Under the pieces are notes generated by a model, which was not told the origin of the DNA, searched no databases, and saw only the letters and a program-made list of their open reading frames with translations. Made by a program: the position numbers and the translations under genes. From positions 1,860,001 to 1,924,000 of the forward strand of contig NZ_CP025938.1 of assembly GCF_002893765.1 (NCBI RefSeq): a stretch of DNA of 64,000 bases, given 5' to 3'. Positions within the stretch are counted from its first letter, which is position 1. Every line of letters starts with the position of its first letter. The stretch is from Tamlana carrageenivorans (GTDB lineage Bacteria > Bacteroidota > Bacteroidia > Flavobacteriales > Flavobacteriaceae). Positions 37,658 to 47,472 of this stretch are shown here, in pieces.

Positions 37658-39514
37658 ATGATTAAAAGTAAAGGCATAATTCGAAATTGTTCCGTATTGG
37701 TGTTGCTCATGGCATGTTTTTTAGACATTTCAGAACCGGATATGCCTTTAACCTTTTCGGAAAATCCTGAAGTGATTCCTTTAGAAAACCGGTCTCGCCG
37801 AAAGTTTGATAATGCGGTTGTGGCCGATTTAGATCAAGATGGATTCCTAGATTTACTCTTAACAGAACATTCTCGGCGTGTGGAAGTTTTTTGGAATAAT
37901 AAGGGTGTTTTTTCACAAGGAAAACCTTTTGTATTTGGGGATACGCACGGTATTGCTGTTGGTGATTATGACAAGGACGGTTTAATCGATGTTTTTGTTC
38001 AGCCTGGTGGTGGCGATGGGAAAAATCCGCGAAAGCTTAAGGGCTATTCTATAAGTAAAGACCGTAGCGTTTCAAAAGAAAAGGAATTTACACATTTTGA
38101 AGCCAGTCGTGGGCGTGCCGTAAAATTGGTAGATACTAATAATAATGGCGATCTTGACTTAGTGTTAACCGCCTTTCCTAAAAATAACACCAGTGATCGT
38201 GCTCACTTTTTGTATAAAAAAGATGACGCTCATGGTTTTTCGTTTTTAGAACTATTACCATCGGCCGACAGGTTTAATATGCGTACCCTAATAACCGATT
38301 TTAATAAAGATAATATTAAAGATTTTCTGTTTTATGGTGGCGCTAAAGTGATTGCTGTTCAAGGTGAAAAAGATTATGCTTATAAGGACGTTACCAAGGA
38401 TGTTTTAGGAAACTTGGAGCATACTAATTTGGTAAGTAGTATGGCTGAAATTGATTTTGATAATGATGGTGATTTCGATTTAATTTTAACCCGTGCCAAG
38501 CATCCTTTTGACTCGGAAACTGATTACGATAAAACCCAAAAAACTTTCTATTTCTTAAATAGAAGAAAAACATTTTTGCATGATAGCCTTAAAATTAAAG
38601 GGGATTTTAGGTTAGAAAATTTGCAAATGGCCTATCCGCATTTTGATGTGTTTTTTGGAAAGAATAAGACCTTGTTCCAGAGAGAATCTGATGTTCATGG
38701 CGGACATGACTTAAATATTACAGCTAATGAAGCTCAAGGTTGGCCCGAGGATACCTCACAAAAAGGTTTGTATATTGGTTATTTAGGTGACGGGTATTGG
38801 CGAATAGCTGGCTTTACTAATGCTCCAACAACCGGAGTGATTCATAATGTTATGGAGCAGCCAGAACTCTTGAAAATGCAGGCCTTACCCGCAAAATTGT
38901 TAGAAAACAGAAACGAAAAATTTGTAGATGTTTCCGAAAAGTATGGTATCGATGTTACAGAGCAAACTGCAGGAGTTACTGTGGCCGATTTCGATAATGA
39001 TGGCTGGCAAGACATATTCATGGTGCGTTATGGACACTCGGCCTCACAGATCGAGCAGTTTTTGTTTTTAAATCAAAAAGGTAAAGGCTTTTCATTAGCC
39101 CAAAATCATGGTATTATTAGAAAGGAGCTCGGAAGTACTGGTATTTGCGCCGAAGTTTTTGATTATGATAAAGATGGCGATGTCGATATTATTTACGCCA
39201 ATGAGCGTGGTAAGTGGCATTTATTTACAAACAACTTAAACCGTGCTAATAATTATATTACGGTGCATGTTGGTGATTCACCAATCCATAAAGTTTCGCC
39301 TATTGGGGCGGTATTAACCATAGAATCTGAAGGATTGATGTACCGACGCGTGGTAGGTGCAACCTCCTCTTCCTATTCACAGAGTTATAATGCCTATTTA
39401 CATGTTGGTTTGGGAACTAAAAGAAAAATAGACAAGGCTTTTGTAACATGGAATAATGGCGAGTCTTTAGAACTGAACATTAAAGAGTTTAATAAAACAT
39501 ACGAAGCTAAATAA
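37658..39514 (+). CDS. FG-GAP/VCBS repeat lipoprotein with ASPIC/UnbV domain (paralogue 2)
   Basis: About 618 residues. The ATG at 37658 is chosen over the GTG three bases upstream. The leader ends LLMAC, a lipobox, so it is probably membrane-anchored, unlike paralogue 1, which has a cleavable signal. Repeats include ADLDQDGFLDL, GDYDKDGLIDV, VDTNNNGDLDL, IDFDNDGDFDL, ADFDNDGWQDI and FDYDKDGDVDI; the C-terminus is an ASPIC/UnbV-type module (YLHVGLG). It lies 3 bp after the GH16 gene. Function is unknown, but its repeated placement inside carrageenan operons argues for a specific role. Confidence 0.8.
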   Translation: MIKSKGIIRNCSVLVLLMACFLDISEPDMPLTFSENPEVIPLENRSRRKFDNAVVADLDQDGFLDLLLTEHSRRVEVFWNNKGVFSQGKPFVFGDTHGIAVGDYDKDGLIDVFVQPGGGDGKNPRKLKGYSISKDRSVSKEKEFTHFEASRGRAVKLVDTNNNGDLDLVLTAFPKNNTSDRAHFLYKKDDAHGFSFLELLPSADRFNMRTLITDFNKDNIKDFLFYGGAKVIAVQGEKDYAYKDVTKDVLGNLEHTNLVSSMAEIDFDNDGDFDLILTRAKHPFDSETDYDKTQKTFYFLNRRKTFLHDSLKIKGDFRLENLQMAYPHFDVFFGKNKTLFQRESDVHGGHDLNITANEAQGWPEDTSQKGLYIGYLGDGYWRIAGFTNAPTTGVIHNVMEQPELLKMQALPAKLLENRNEKFVDVSEKYGIDVTEQTAGVTVADFDNDGWQDIFMVRYGHSASQIEQFLFLNQKGKGFSLAQNHGIIRKELGSTGICAEVFDYDKDGDVDIIYANERGKWHLFTNNLNRANNYITVHVGDSPIHKVSPIGAVLTIESEGLMYRRVVGATSSSYSQSYNAYLHVGLGTKRKIDKAFVTWNNGESLELNIKEFNKTYEAK

Positions 39515-39548
39515 TCCTTAGAAATAAGGCGACTAAAACTAAATCATA

Positions 39549-40583
39549 TTGAAAACACTTAAAACCACACTTTGTTTCTTGCTTGTTAGCGTATTAGCTA
39601 TACATGTGCGAGCTCAAGATAAAAGTTTATTAACCGCAAAACTATTTGCTAATTTACCCGATAGTTGTCCGACGCCAGATGCGTTAGATATCGCTCCAGA
39701 CGGTAGTTTAACACTGTCTTGTCCAAACTATGCCGATAGAAAAAAACCAGGTGTTTTAATGCGAATTACTAAAAACGGACAAGTTGAAAAACTCGTAGAA
39801 GCTCCTGTTTTAGACGCTTCGGGCATGTCTAGACCTATGGGGATTGCCTACGATGATGATGGAGCGCTTTATGTTTGCGACAACCAAACCAATAAAGGAC
39901 GCTTATTAAAATTAACTTTTAAAGAAAATAAACTCAACTCGACCGAAGTTGTTGCTCAAGGTTTCAATTCAATAAACGGGATTCGATACCATAAGGGGTA
40001 TGTTTATGTTACCCAAACGGCTTTGCCAAAGCTCAAAAAAGATAAGGTTGTTGGAGGTGTTTACCGTTTTAAAATTAGCGACCGAAATATTCAGGTGAAT
40101 AACGATAAATCGGATGTTAATTTAATTTACACTTCCGAAACACAAAACAAAGACCGCCAAGTGGGGTTAGATGGTTTAGTGTTTAATAAACAAGACGATT
40201 TGTTTGTTGGAAACCTTGGTGATGCTACCATTTATAAGCTTGTTTTAAATGACGAAGGCCAAGTGCAAAAGGAATCGGTTTACGCAAAACTTCCTCTAAA
40301 TTCAGCTCCAGATGGCATTAATATCGACGCTAAAGGAAATTTATATGTTGCTGGTTTTGCACAAAATCAAATATTTAAAATTGATACCAATAAACAAGTA
40401 GAACTATTAGCGCAGTACCCGGATAACGATGGGGCAGATGGCGGTTTAGATCAACCAGCAGACCTTATTGTTTACAACGGAAAACTTATTATTTCTAATT
40501 TCGATTTAATGGTGGCAAAAGGGATGTTAAATTCCAAGCACGGTAAACCTTATACCTTGTCATCTATAGATTTAAAGGAGTAA
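39549..40583 (+). CDS. SMP-30/gluconolactonase-like beta-propeller protein, secreted
   Basis: A 344-residue protein starting at TTG 39549, which gives a clean signal peptide (ending HVRAQ at about residue 23). The remainder carries repeated propeller strands (PMGIAYDDDGALYVCDN, GLDGLVFNKQDDLFVGN, PDGINIDAKGNLYVAG) typical of SMP-30/NHL proteins, with Asn/Asp positions that could bind calcium. A lactonase acting on an aldonolactone, or a non-catalytic sugar-binding propeller, are both possible. It lies between the UnbV protein and the GH42-like enzyme. Confidence 0.75.
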   Translation: MKTLKTTLCFLLVSVLAIHVRAQDKSLLTAKLFANLPDSCPTPDALDIAPDGSLTLSCPNYADRKKPGVLMRITKNGQVEKLVEAPVLDASGMSRPMGIAYDDDGALYVCDNQTNKGRLLKLTFKENKLNSTEVVAQGFNSINGIRYHKGYVYVTQTALPKLKKDKVVGGVYRFKISDRNIQVNNDKSDVNLIYTSETQNKDRQVGLDGLVFNKQDDLFVGNLGDATIYKLVLNDEGQVQKESVYAKLPLNSAPDGINIDAKGNLYVAGFAQNQIFKIDTNKQVELLAQYPDNDGADGGLDQPADLIVYNGKLIISNFDLMVAKGMLNSKHGKPYTLSSIDLKE

Positions 40584-40712
40584 TGTTTTATTCTAATAGG
40601 GAATTAAAAAGTTATGCAGTATAAACTATTCAATCATATAAACTAAAATAATTAATCTAAAACTAAATTTTAACCACCTTAAAAACTAGTTTTAATACAC
40701 AAATTTACAATC

Positions 40713-43094
40713 ATGGGTATTTTAAAATCTTCACTCTTAAAACTAACTATTGGCTTATGTTTAGTTTTTAATTTTTTCGCTTGCGAGTCGGAAAAAACGT
40801 TAGAACAAGAGGCTTTATCTAAAATTGAAACTTTAGAGGAGCTTATGGAAAAAGCAAAAGCCAATTCTATTGATGTGGCTCGTGAAGAAACCACGGTTTG
40901 GTTTGCTAAAGAATTTTTGAAATTTGCCAATTGGGACGAAAACAACAAGGAAGCGGTAGAGCGTTTGTTTGGTTATGAGCGCTATTATGCCGATGATAAA
41001 GCGAAACTAGCGGAAGAATTACCCGATTTTGAGCGCGAAAAGGTTATTCAAATTTTAGATAAAAGTATAGCCGATTTAAACAAAGAGCTTAAAGGTGACA
41101 TGAAGCGTCGTCCTGTTCATAAAGTAGATTGGCACAATGCAAAAGCTGGCGAAAATATGTTTGTAAGCAACGGGAAGCCATCGTTTCCTTACGATTATTT
41201 TTCGAAAACGGTAGGGCAGCCATTAACCAATACCGATGTGTATAACGATCACCTTGGTGCGCTTTATCACGGTGGAGAAAATTTGTATCCTGTAGATCAC
41301 GATCGCGCTATTAATTCCTTTTTACTGAAAGAAGACGGTACTTTCGATGAAGAACTTATGAAAGAGCTAACCGGTATTCCAGATACCAATATTGGATTTT
41401 TAATCTACTGGTCTATGGGGATTCCAGAATGGATAGAAAAAAGAGAGCCTGAAATTAGAAAAGGAAGATCGTTGTTTACTGGTTTTGATATTGACAATCC
41501 ATTAGCACGAGATACTTGGGGGAAAATAATTCGTCGTACTGGCGAACTTACTAAGGGTAAAAAAGTTACCGAATTGGGCTATATTTTTGCCAACGAACCA
41601 CACTGGTATTCCGAAAAAGGACATTGGACGTATCAATATAAAGAAATGAATGGCATTTCTACATACACGCTAAATAACTTTAGAGATTGGTTAAAAACCA
41701 AATACAATAATAACATTAAAGCGTTAAATGAAAACTGGGAAACGCGCTTTAAAAATTTTGATGCCGTTGATATTGAAATTCCAATAGCTAAGACATTACA
41801 AGGAAAGCCTATCTGGTTTGATTGGAACCGTTACAACATGCATCGTAGTACGTCTTGGTTTAAATTTATGCAAGATGAATTACATGCGGTTAATCCAGAT
41901 GCCGATACCCATATCAAACTTTTTCCATGTACGTTTTACGAAGATTCACGTTCGCACGGGATGGATTTTGAAGCGCTTACCGAGTTAACCACCATGATAG
42001 GTCATGATGCTAAGGCCTTAGGAGGTCCAAGTATTCGTTCGCATATCAATTCCGATTGGCATAAAAACTACGCTTACAAATGGGATGGGATGGCCATTTT
42101 ACATGATTTTTTAGAATCGGTTGGTCCCGACAAAATTAATGTGAATTCCGAGTCGCACTTTTTGTCTTCAGGGCAATGGCGCGAATTAGATACACGAACA
42201 AGTTACGTGCGTAATGTGTATTGGTTAGCAACCTTAATGGGTATGGATGCCAATATGGGATGGTTCTGGGCGCGTGATCCCGATGGATCGCCAGAAGATC
42301 GATTGGAAGGGGAATTGGATTTTTTCGATCCAGGTTTAGGTGGTGCTTTTGCTGGGTCTAACAATCAGCAACCGCATGTAACGAACGAAGTCACGCAGGT
42401 GATGTACGACCTTAATGCCTTTTCAGAAGAAATTATCGCGCTAAGAGAACAACCACGTCCGTTACGTTTGTTCTATTCCGAGACATCGGCAATAAACACG
42501 CCGAACTACATGACGCAAACGGGTAAACTTTACGAATCTTTGTTTTTTGAAGGTTTGTCGTTAGGTTTTGTAACTAAAAATATCATCAAAAAACAAGATA
42601 ATGACCTTTGGAATACGGTAGTGGTTTATCAAACGAAATATGTAACCGATGCCGAGTTTGCTGCTTTACAGCAGTACTTAAACCAGGGCGGAAAAGTAAT
42701 TTTAGATTCTGAAACGAGTTTGTCGATGAACGAATACGGTAAAAAAAGACAAGAGAAATTACAAGCAGGAAACGGGCAACTTATCGTTTTAGAGACCGAA
42801 AATGTAGCTGCCATTAAGGAGAAAGCACTTGCTGAAGTAGCCGATGCTATGCCGGAAGTTATTGTAGAATCGGATAACGGACAAGATTTTAAAACCACCA
42901 TTTCACGTGTTGTAAAGCAAAAGGACGGATCGTACCTAGTTAACTTGTTAAACGTTGGGCATGATAGTGCTAAAATTAAGTTGTCTTTAAAATCTGGAGC
43001 AGCTATTTTTGTTAAGGATTTAATGACCCAAAACACCATGGAATCTGAATTTAATTTACCTTCAGAAGAGGTGTTATTATTAGAAGTGAAGTAA
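40713..43094 (+). CDS. GH42-like/GH167-like beta-galactosidase-type enzyme, lipoprotein
   Basis: A 793-residue lipoprotein (signal ending FFAC at about residue 24). An alpha-helical N-terminal segment (about 30-140) precedes a clan GH-A TIM barrel. The acid/base is probably E295 in FANEPHWY and the nucleophile E480 in NSESHF. A GH42-type trimerisation-like domain (about 590-690, RLFYSETSAIN ... GGKVILDSE) and a small C-terminal beta domain follow. The stretch FRDWLKTKYNNNIKALNENW is GH42-like. In Pseudoalteromonas carrageenan loci the GH42-related family GH167 acts as an exo-beta-carrabiosidase, which fits here; a GH50 or GH86 agarase is less likely. Confidence 0.75.
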   Translation: MGILKSSLLKLTIGLCLVFNFFACESEKTLEQEALSKIETLEELMEKAKANSIDVAREETTVWFAKEFLKFANWDENNKEAVERLFGYERYYADDKAKLAEELPDFEREKVIQILDKSIADLNKELKGDMKRRPVHKVDWHNAKAGENMFVSNGKPSFPYDYFSKTVGQPLTNTDVYNDHLGALYHGGENLYPVDHDRAINSFLLKEDGTFDEELMKELTGIPDTNIGFLIYWSMGIPEWIEKREPEIRKGRSLFTGFDIDNPLARDTWGKIIRRTGELTKGKKVTELGYIFANEPHWYSEKGHWTYQYKEMNGISTYTLNNFRDWLKTKYNNNIKALNENWETRFKNFDAVDIEIPIAKTLQGKPIWFDWNRYNMHRSTSWFKFMQDELHAVNPDADTHIKLFPCTFYEDSRSHGMDFEALTELTTMIGHDAKALGGPSIRSHINSDWHKNYAYKWDGMAILHDFLESVGPDKINVNSESHFLSSGQWRELDTRTSYVRNVYWLATLMGMDANMGWFWARDPDGSPEDRLEGELDFFDPGLGGAFAGSNNQQPHVTNEVTQVMYDLNAFSEEIIALREQPRPLRLFYSETSAINTPNYMTQTGKLYESLFFEGLSLGFVTKNIIKKQDNDLWNTVVVYQTKYVTDAEFAALQQYLNQGGKVILDSETSLSMNEYGKKRQEKLQAGNGQLIVLETENVAAIKEKALAEVADAMPEVIVESDNGQDFKTTISRVVKQKDGSYLVNLLNVGHDSAKIKLSLKSGAAIFVKDLMTQNTMESEFNLPSEEVLLLEVK

Positions 43095-43122
43095 AATTGT
43101 TGTCATTTAAAAAGCTGTTCTT

Positions 43123-44064
43123 TTGAAAAAAATACATTATAGTATCGCTATTTTAGGGTTACTAACCCTAGGTTGCAAAACGAAGTTAGTTTCTCAAAAC
43201 GAGGGTGTGCAACCCATGTCGGTGGTTGGAACATCGGCCAATTGGGAGCTTGTTAATGATTTGTCTGATGAGTTTAATACAGATGAAATCGATTGGAAAA
43301 AATGGTACAAAACCGACAAGTTACCCAATACTACAGGCTGGAAGTGGAACAATGAGCAAAATGTGAAACTTGCCAATGGTGTTGCCGAACTAACCATGAG
43401 GCATAACGATAATAACCAAGCCGATGGGGAAACCTATTTTAAATCGGGGATTTTAAAATCTAAAGAAACCATGGTTACAGGTTATGTAGAGGCCAGAATT
43501 AAAGGAGCAGTAATAGACGTTCCTGGTCCTAAAAATGGTTTCGGGGTGTGTCCGTCATTTTGGTTGTATAGCGATTTTGATAGATCGGTTAAAAATGGAA
43601 AAACAATTTACTGTGAAATCGATGTGGTTGAATTGCAGCAGTTCGATTGGCATAATGGGCATCAAGATGATATCCAAGACTCCGATCATAACTTGCATCT
43701 TGTAAAGATGGAAAAAGGAAAAGGTGTTTGGTATCGCCCTAAAAAACACCCAGAAACACAGCTTAATAAATTTAGAATGCCTGACGACCCTAGTAAAAAC
43801 TACCATGTTTACGGTTGTGAGGTTAACGAAAAGGAAATTATTTGGTATGTAGATGGGAAAGAAATTGCTAGAAAACCCAATACTGATTGGTATAGACCTA
43901 TGAATGTCACAGCGTCATTAGGCTTGCGACGTCCTTTTGTGAAGTTTTCTAATAATGCCAATCGCGCCGTTAATCCTTTAGAGGGTGAAGAGGCTAAAAA
44001 ACAATTAGCAGGCATGCCTACAAGTATGTATGTGGATTATATTCGGGTTTGGAAGAAGCGATAG
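43123..44064 (+). CDS. GH16 kappa-carrageenase-like, surface lipoprotein
   Basis: A 313-residue protein starting at TTG 43123, giving a lipoprotein signal (LTLGC, Cys at about residue 18). The GH16 catalytic motif is EIDVVE (E165, D167, E170). The segments SDHNLHLV, NYHVYGCEVNEKEIIWYVDG, LGLRRPF and PTSMYVDYIRVW match the P. carrageenovora kappa-carrageenase closely as I recall it. It has no T9SS domain, so it is anchored, while the paralogue at 4619 is T9SS-exported. It is last in the operon; the terminator lies about 70 bp downstream within the 3' end of the convergent regulator gene. Confidence 0.88.
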   Translation: MKKIHYSIAILGLLTLGCKTKLVSQNEGVQPMSVVGTSANWELVNDLSDEFNTDEIDWKKWYKTDKLPNTTGWKWNNEQNVKLANGVAELTMRHNDNNQADGETYFKSGILKSKETMVTGYVEARIKGAVIDVPGPKNGFGVCPSFWLYSDFDRSVKNGKTIYCEIDVVELQQFDWHNGHQDDIQDSDHNLHLVKMEKGKGVWYRPKKHPETQLNKFRMPDDPSKNYHVYGCEVNEKEIIWYVDGKEIARKPNTDWYRPMNVTASLGLRRPFVKFSNNANRAVNPLEGEEAKKQLAGMPTSMYVDYIRVWKKR

Positions 44065-44122
44065 CTGTTTTATATTGTTGAAGAATTATTAAAAGGGATG
44101 ACTTTTAAATAAGAATGTCCAA

Positions 44123-45730
44123 TCAAATAGAATTAATGAAGTTAGTGAGGTTTTTATCCCGATCTAACTTCATTTTTTTTCGTAATCTATGGCGTGCAAC
44201 ATGAACACTGCCTAACGAGATGCCAAGCAGATAAGCCATTTCTTTTCCTGTAAAATTTAATTTTATTAAGGCGCAAACCTTTAAATCGGCCGCACTTAAA
44301 TTGGGAACCTTTTCTTGTAAACGTTCATAAAATCCTATGTTTTGGGCGGTAAAACGCTTGTTAAAAGCATCCCATAAACTTTCCGATTGGTTTTCAATGG
44401 ATTTGATTAAAGCTTTTGCGCTAGGATCGTTGTCCTTGTTTTTAAGATAGGTGCTTAGCTTTTTAATTATGGCATCTTTTTCTATAAGTTGTAGGGTGTT
44501 AGTAGTAAGTTCTTTGTTTTTAATGTCTATCAATTCTTGAGAACTTTTTTCTACTTTTTGATGTTTTATAAGTCTAATACGAGATCGAATAATTAAACCA
44601 ATGATAATGGTAATAAAAATGACAACAAATAATAAAATTCTCGTTTGCAAGGCTTCCTGCGTGCTTTTCGCTAACTGTATTTTTTGAGTGCTAATCTGTT
44701 TGTTTTTAGCATTAATTTGTTCTTGATATTGATTTCTAACGGTTAAAAATCCAGCATTGTTATCATTTCTTGGGTTTAAATACTGGTGGTTAATTAAACT
44801 GGCTTGCTTGAGTTTTTCATAAGCCTTTTCAATATGGCCTTCGCTAAACAATAAATCGGCGTACTGCGTATTGATAAATGCTCTATAAAAGGTCACCTCG
44901 TTAAAATAGTCAGGCGAATTTAAAGCCTTTTCAAAATATTGTTTGGCTAATTCTACTTTGTTTTCTTTTCTATAGGTACTGGCCATTCGGGCGTACAAAA
45001 TGGTTAAAAAATTTTCATGAATTTTAAAGGCTTCAGGTTTTAAGGCCTTTATTTTGGCTTCCGAATTTTGAAGCAGTCCTATGGCTGTATGATAATTTTG
45101 CTGCCATTCAGCAATACTGGCTTTTTTTTCATCTAAATATATTTGATACGTCTTATAACAATGAAGTTTTTTTGAAAGTATGGTACAGCTGTCAATGTGT
45201 TTTTTCAATAATTCTGCATTAAAAGTACGCTGGTAATACATGGTTAAATTGTAATGCGATTTCAAAAGATCAAGTGAATCACTTTTTTGATCTTTCAGGG
45301 CGGCTTTATAAAAGGAATGTGCTTTTTTAAAGTGAAATCCAGCATCGTCATCTTGCTTAAACATATAGCTTAAAACGCCTAATTCTTCATGTGATTTAGC
45401 AATAAGATCTGTGTTTTTTGTTTCTTCTGAAAGAAATAAGGCCTCGCCAGCTCTTTTAAAAGCGTCATTGTATTGGAGAGTAAATCGACTATATGCACTT
45501 TCCGTAATTAAGCATCTAACGAGTAAATTTTTGTTGTTATCGGTTTGAGATGCTTTTTTGGTCTTATTTAAAATTACCGAAATGGAATCTAGAGCTGTGT
45601 TTTTCGAAATGATATCGAAATCATAATAACTTTTAAACTGTTGTGCGTGTAATGCTGTTGTAAGCATTATAATGATAACGATTAAGGTGGTTGTTTTTCT
45701 TGGTTTTTTATTTAAGTAGTTGTTATACAA
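44123..45730 (-). CDS. Membrane-anchored TPR-LuxR type transcriptional regulator
   Basis: About 535 residues, starting at TTG 45730. An N-terminal signal/anchor (LIVIIIMLTTALHAQ) precedes a tetratricopeptide-rich periplasmic region (about 50-340). A transmembrane helix (LLFVVIFITIIIGLII), a coiled-coil linker and a C-terminal LuxR-type helix-turn-helix (LSAADLKVCALIKLNFTGKEM ... RHRLRKKM) follow. This architecture is a common Bacteroidota PUL regulator that binds a glycan or peptide cue in the periplasm and DNA in the cytoplasm. It is divergent from the 45874 operon, which lacks the GGTAA repeats, so that operon is its likely target. Confidence 0.82.
   Translation of the reverse strand: MYNNYLNKKPRKTTTLIVIIIMLTTALHAQQFKSYYDFDIISKNTALDSISVILNKTKKASQTDNNKNLLVRCLITESAYSRFTLQYNDAFKRAGEALFLSEETKNTDLIAKSHEELGVLSYMFKQDDDAGFHFKKAHSFYKAALKDQKSDSLDLLKSHYNLTMYYQRTFNAELLKKHIDSCTILSKKLHCYKTYQIYLDEKKASIAEWQQNYHTAIGLLQNSEAKIKALKPEAFKIHENFLTILYARMASTYRKENKVELAKQYFEKALNSPDYFNEVTFYRAFINTQYADLLFSEGHIEKAYEKLKQASLINHQYLNPRNDNNAGFLTVRNQYQEQINAKNKQISTQKIQLAKSTQEALQTRILLFVVIFITIIIGLIIRSRIRLIKHQKVEKSSQELIDIKNKELTTNTLQLIEKDAIIKKLSTYLKNKDNDPSAKALIKSIENQSESLWDAFNKRFTAQNIGFYERLQEKVPNLSAADLKVCALIKLNFTGKEMAYLLGISLGSVHVARHRLRKKMKLDRDKNLTNFINSI
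44135..44180 (+). terminator. Intrinsic terminator of the 33525-44064 operon, inside the regulator coding end
   Basis: A perfect 11-bp stem (AATGAAGTTAG with its complement) and a T8 tract lie on the plus strand. It overlaps the last codons of the convergent regulator gene. Confidence 0.85.
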
Positions 45731-45873
45731 TGGTTTGTTGTTGGTTTGGGTGGTTGTTTTGTTAAGTTATAAATTTAGTAAAATTTAGTCATGTTAAGTT
45801 TTTGTAAGTCCTAAATTTGGGTGAAATGTGTTATTAGGTTGTATGTTTATCAAACCAATTGAATCGATAACCA

Positions 45874-47472
45874 ATGAAACAGCTGCTCTCTTTTTTGATA
45901 TTAATGCTCTTATTTAATTGTCAGAATAAGGATGATAGATCACTACATATTTCTAAAAAACCAAACATTTTATTTATAGGTATTGATGATTTACGACCAG
46001 AATTGGGTACTTATGGTTCTGCCATTGCAGTAAGCCCCAATCTAGATAAATTGGCGAGTCAAGGACTTCAGTTTAACAAGGCTTATTGTCAGCAAGCCAT
46101 TTGTGGTCTTAGTCGTGCAAGTTTGTTAACAGGTGTTAGGCCAGAAACAAGCGGTGTTTTTCATAATTATATAAAATTTAGAGAAGCAAACCCTGATGTG
46201 ATTACCCTTCCGCAGCATTTTAAAAATCAGGGTTACGAAGCAGTATATACAGGTAAAATTTTCCATCATGGCGATTTATACGATGAAAAGTCATGGAGTA
46301 GAAAACCTTCGGTTGATAGTTTAGAAGCTAGAGGGTACAAAGCACCCGTTGGTTTTGCTTTAGAGAAAAATATCAAGAATAGAGGTGCGACCAGAAAAGC
46401 CATGTTTGAAAAGTATGGTGATGTTGCAAAGTATGGTTTAGCAATGGGGAATGCCTTTGAGTGTGCCGATGTTCCAGATCACACCTACCACGATGGGTAT
46501 AATACCGATTTGGCTATTGTAACCATGAAGGATATGCTAGCTAAAAATCCAGATAAACCGTTCTTTTTGGGTTTAGGGTTTAACAAGCCACATCTCAACT
46601 GGGTGGCTCCTAAGAAGTATTGGGATATGTATAAACCGAAGGATATTAAAAGCACGACTCAAAATTCGGCACCTGCGAATGCTGCGCAGGTTGGTTTACA
46701 TCCTTCTTTCGAGCTTCGTGTTAGAGATAATATTCCGAAACAAGGAAAAATTGAAGGTACATTGGCCGTTACATTAAAACACGCTTACCTAGCCTGTGTG
46801 AGCTATGTTGATGCTCAAATAGGTAAAATGATTGCTGCGTTAGAGGAGGCGGAAGTGCGGGAAAATACCATTATTATCGTTTGGAGTGATCATGGTTGGC
46901 ATCTTGGTGAAATGGGCATTTGGGGGAAAGCTACAAATTATGAAATTGCCACTAGGGTTCCTTTAATAATTTGGACACCCAACATGTCAAAAAAACATCG
47001 AGGGAAGCAAACCGAAGCTTTGGTTGAGTTGGTTGATATGTACCCTACGCTTTGTGACTTAGCTGGGTTAGCCATTCCAAAACATATAGAAGGTGCCAGT
47101 TTTAAACCGTTGTTAGAGGAACCCAATCAAAATTGGAAGGCTGCTGCCTTAAGTCAGTTTCCTTTACCAGTACTACGGGAATGGGGTGCTTATCCCATTC
47201 GGCCAGCCATGCGCGAAACCTATTTTGGTCCCTTACTGAAAGAAGTGGAAGAAAAAATCAAGAATCAAGAAAAAGAAAAATGGAACAGAGATTTATTTGA
47301 AAATCATCTCATGGGCTATGCTATGCGAACCCAGCAATATCGTCTCATTTTGTGGAAAGATCGTCAACATCCTAAACGGGAACCTGTTTTTGTAGAGCTT
47401 TATGATCACGCTGTCGATCCTAATGAAACCAACAATATAGCACAACAACAACAACAACCGCATATCGTCTAG
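45874..47472 (+). CDS. S1-family sulfatase paralogue with altered maturation motif and early stop
   Basis: A 532-residue lipoprotein (lipobox LFNC at about residue 14), paralogous to the sulfatase at 34310 (shared FIGIDDLRPELGTYG, WSDHGWHLGEMGIWGKATNYEI). Two oddities: the formylglycine motif reads C77-G-L-S-R instead of CxPSR or CxASR, and an in-frame TAG at 47470 ends the protein about 14 residues before the next stop, TAA at 47515-47517. The codons after TAG (QLKEQFDKG...) continue the homology to the paralogue's C-terminus. A CAA triplet run precedes the stop. It may be poorly maturated, neofunctionalised or decaying. Confidence 0.85.
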   Translation: MKQLLSFLILMLLFNCQNKDDRSLHISKKPNILFIGIDDLRPELGTYGSAIAVSPNLDKLASQGLQFNKAYCQQAICGLSRASLLTGVRPETSGVFHNYIKFREANPDVITLPQHFKNQGYEAVYTGKIFHHGDLYDEKSWSRKPSVDSLEARGYKAPVGFALEKNIKNRGATRKAMFEKYGDVAKYGLAMGNAFECADVPDHTYHDGYNTDLAIVTMKDMLAKNPDKPFFLGLGFNKPHLNWVAPKKYWDMYKPKDIKSTTQNSAPANAAQVGLHPSFELRVRDNIPKQGKIEGTLAVTLKHAYLACVSYVDAQIGKMIAALEEAEVRENTIIIVWSDHGWHLGEMGIWGKATNYEIATRVPLIIWTPNMSKKHRGKQTEALVELVDMYPTLCDLAGLAIPKHIEGASFKPLLEEPNQNWKAAALSQFPLPVLREWGAYPIRPAMRETYFGPLLKEVEEKIKNQEKEKWNRDLFENHLMGYAMRTQQYRLILWKDRQHPKREPVFVELYDHAVDPNETNNIAQQQQQPHIV

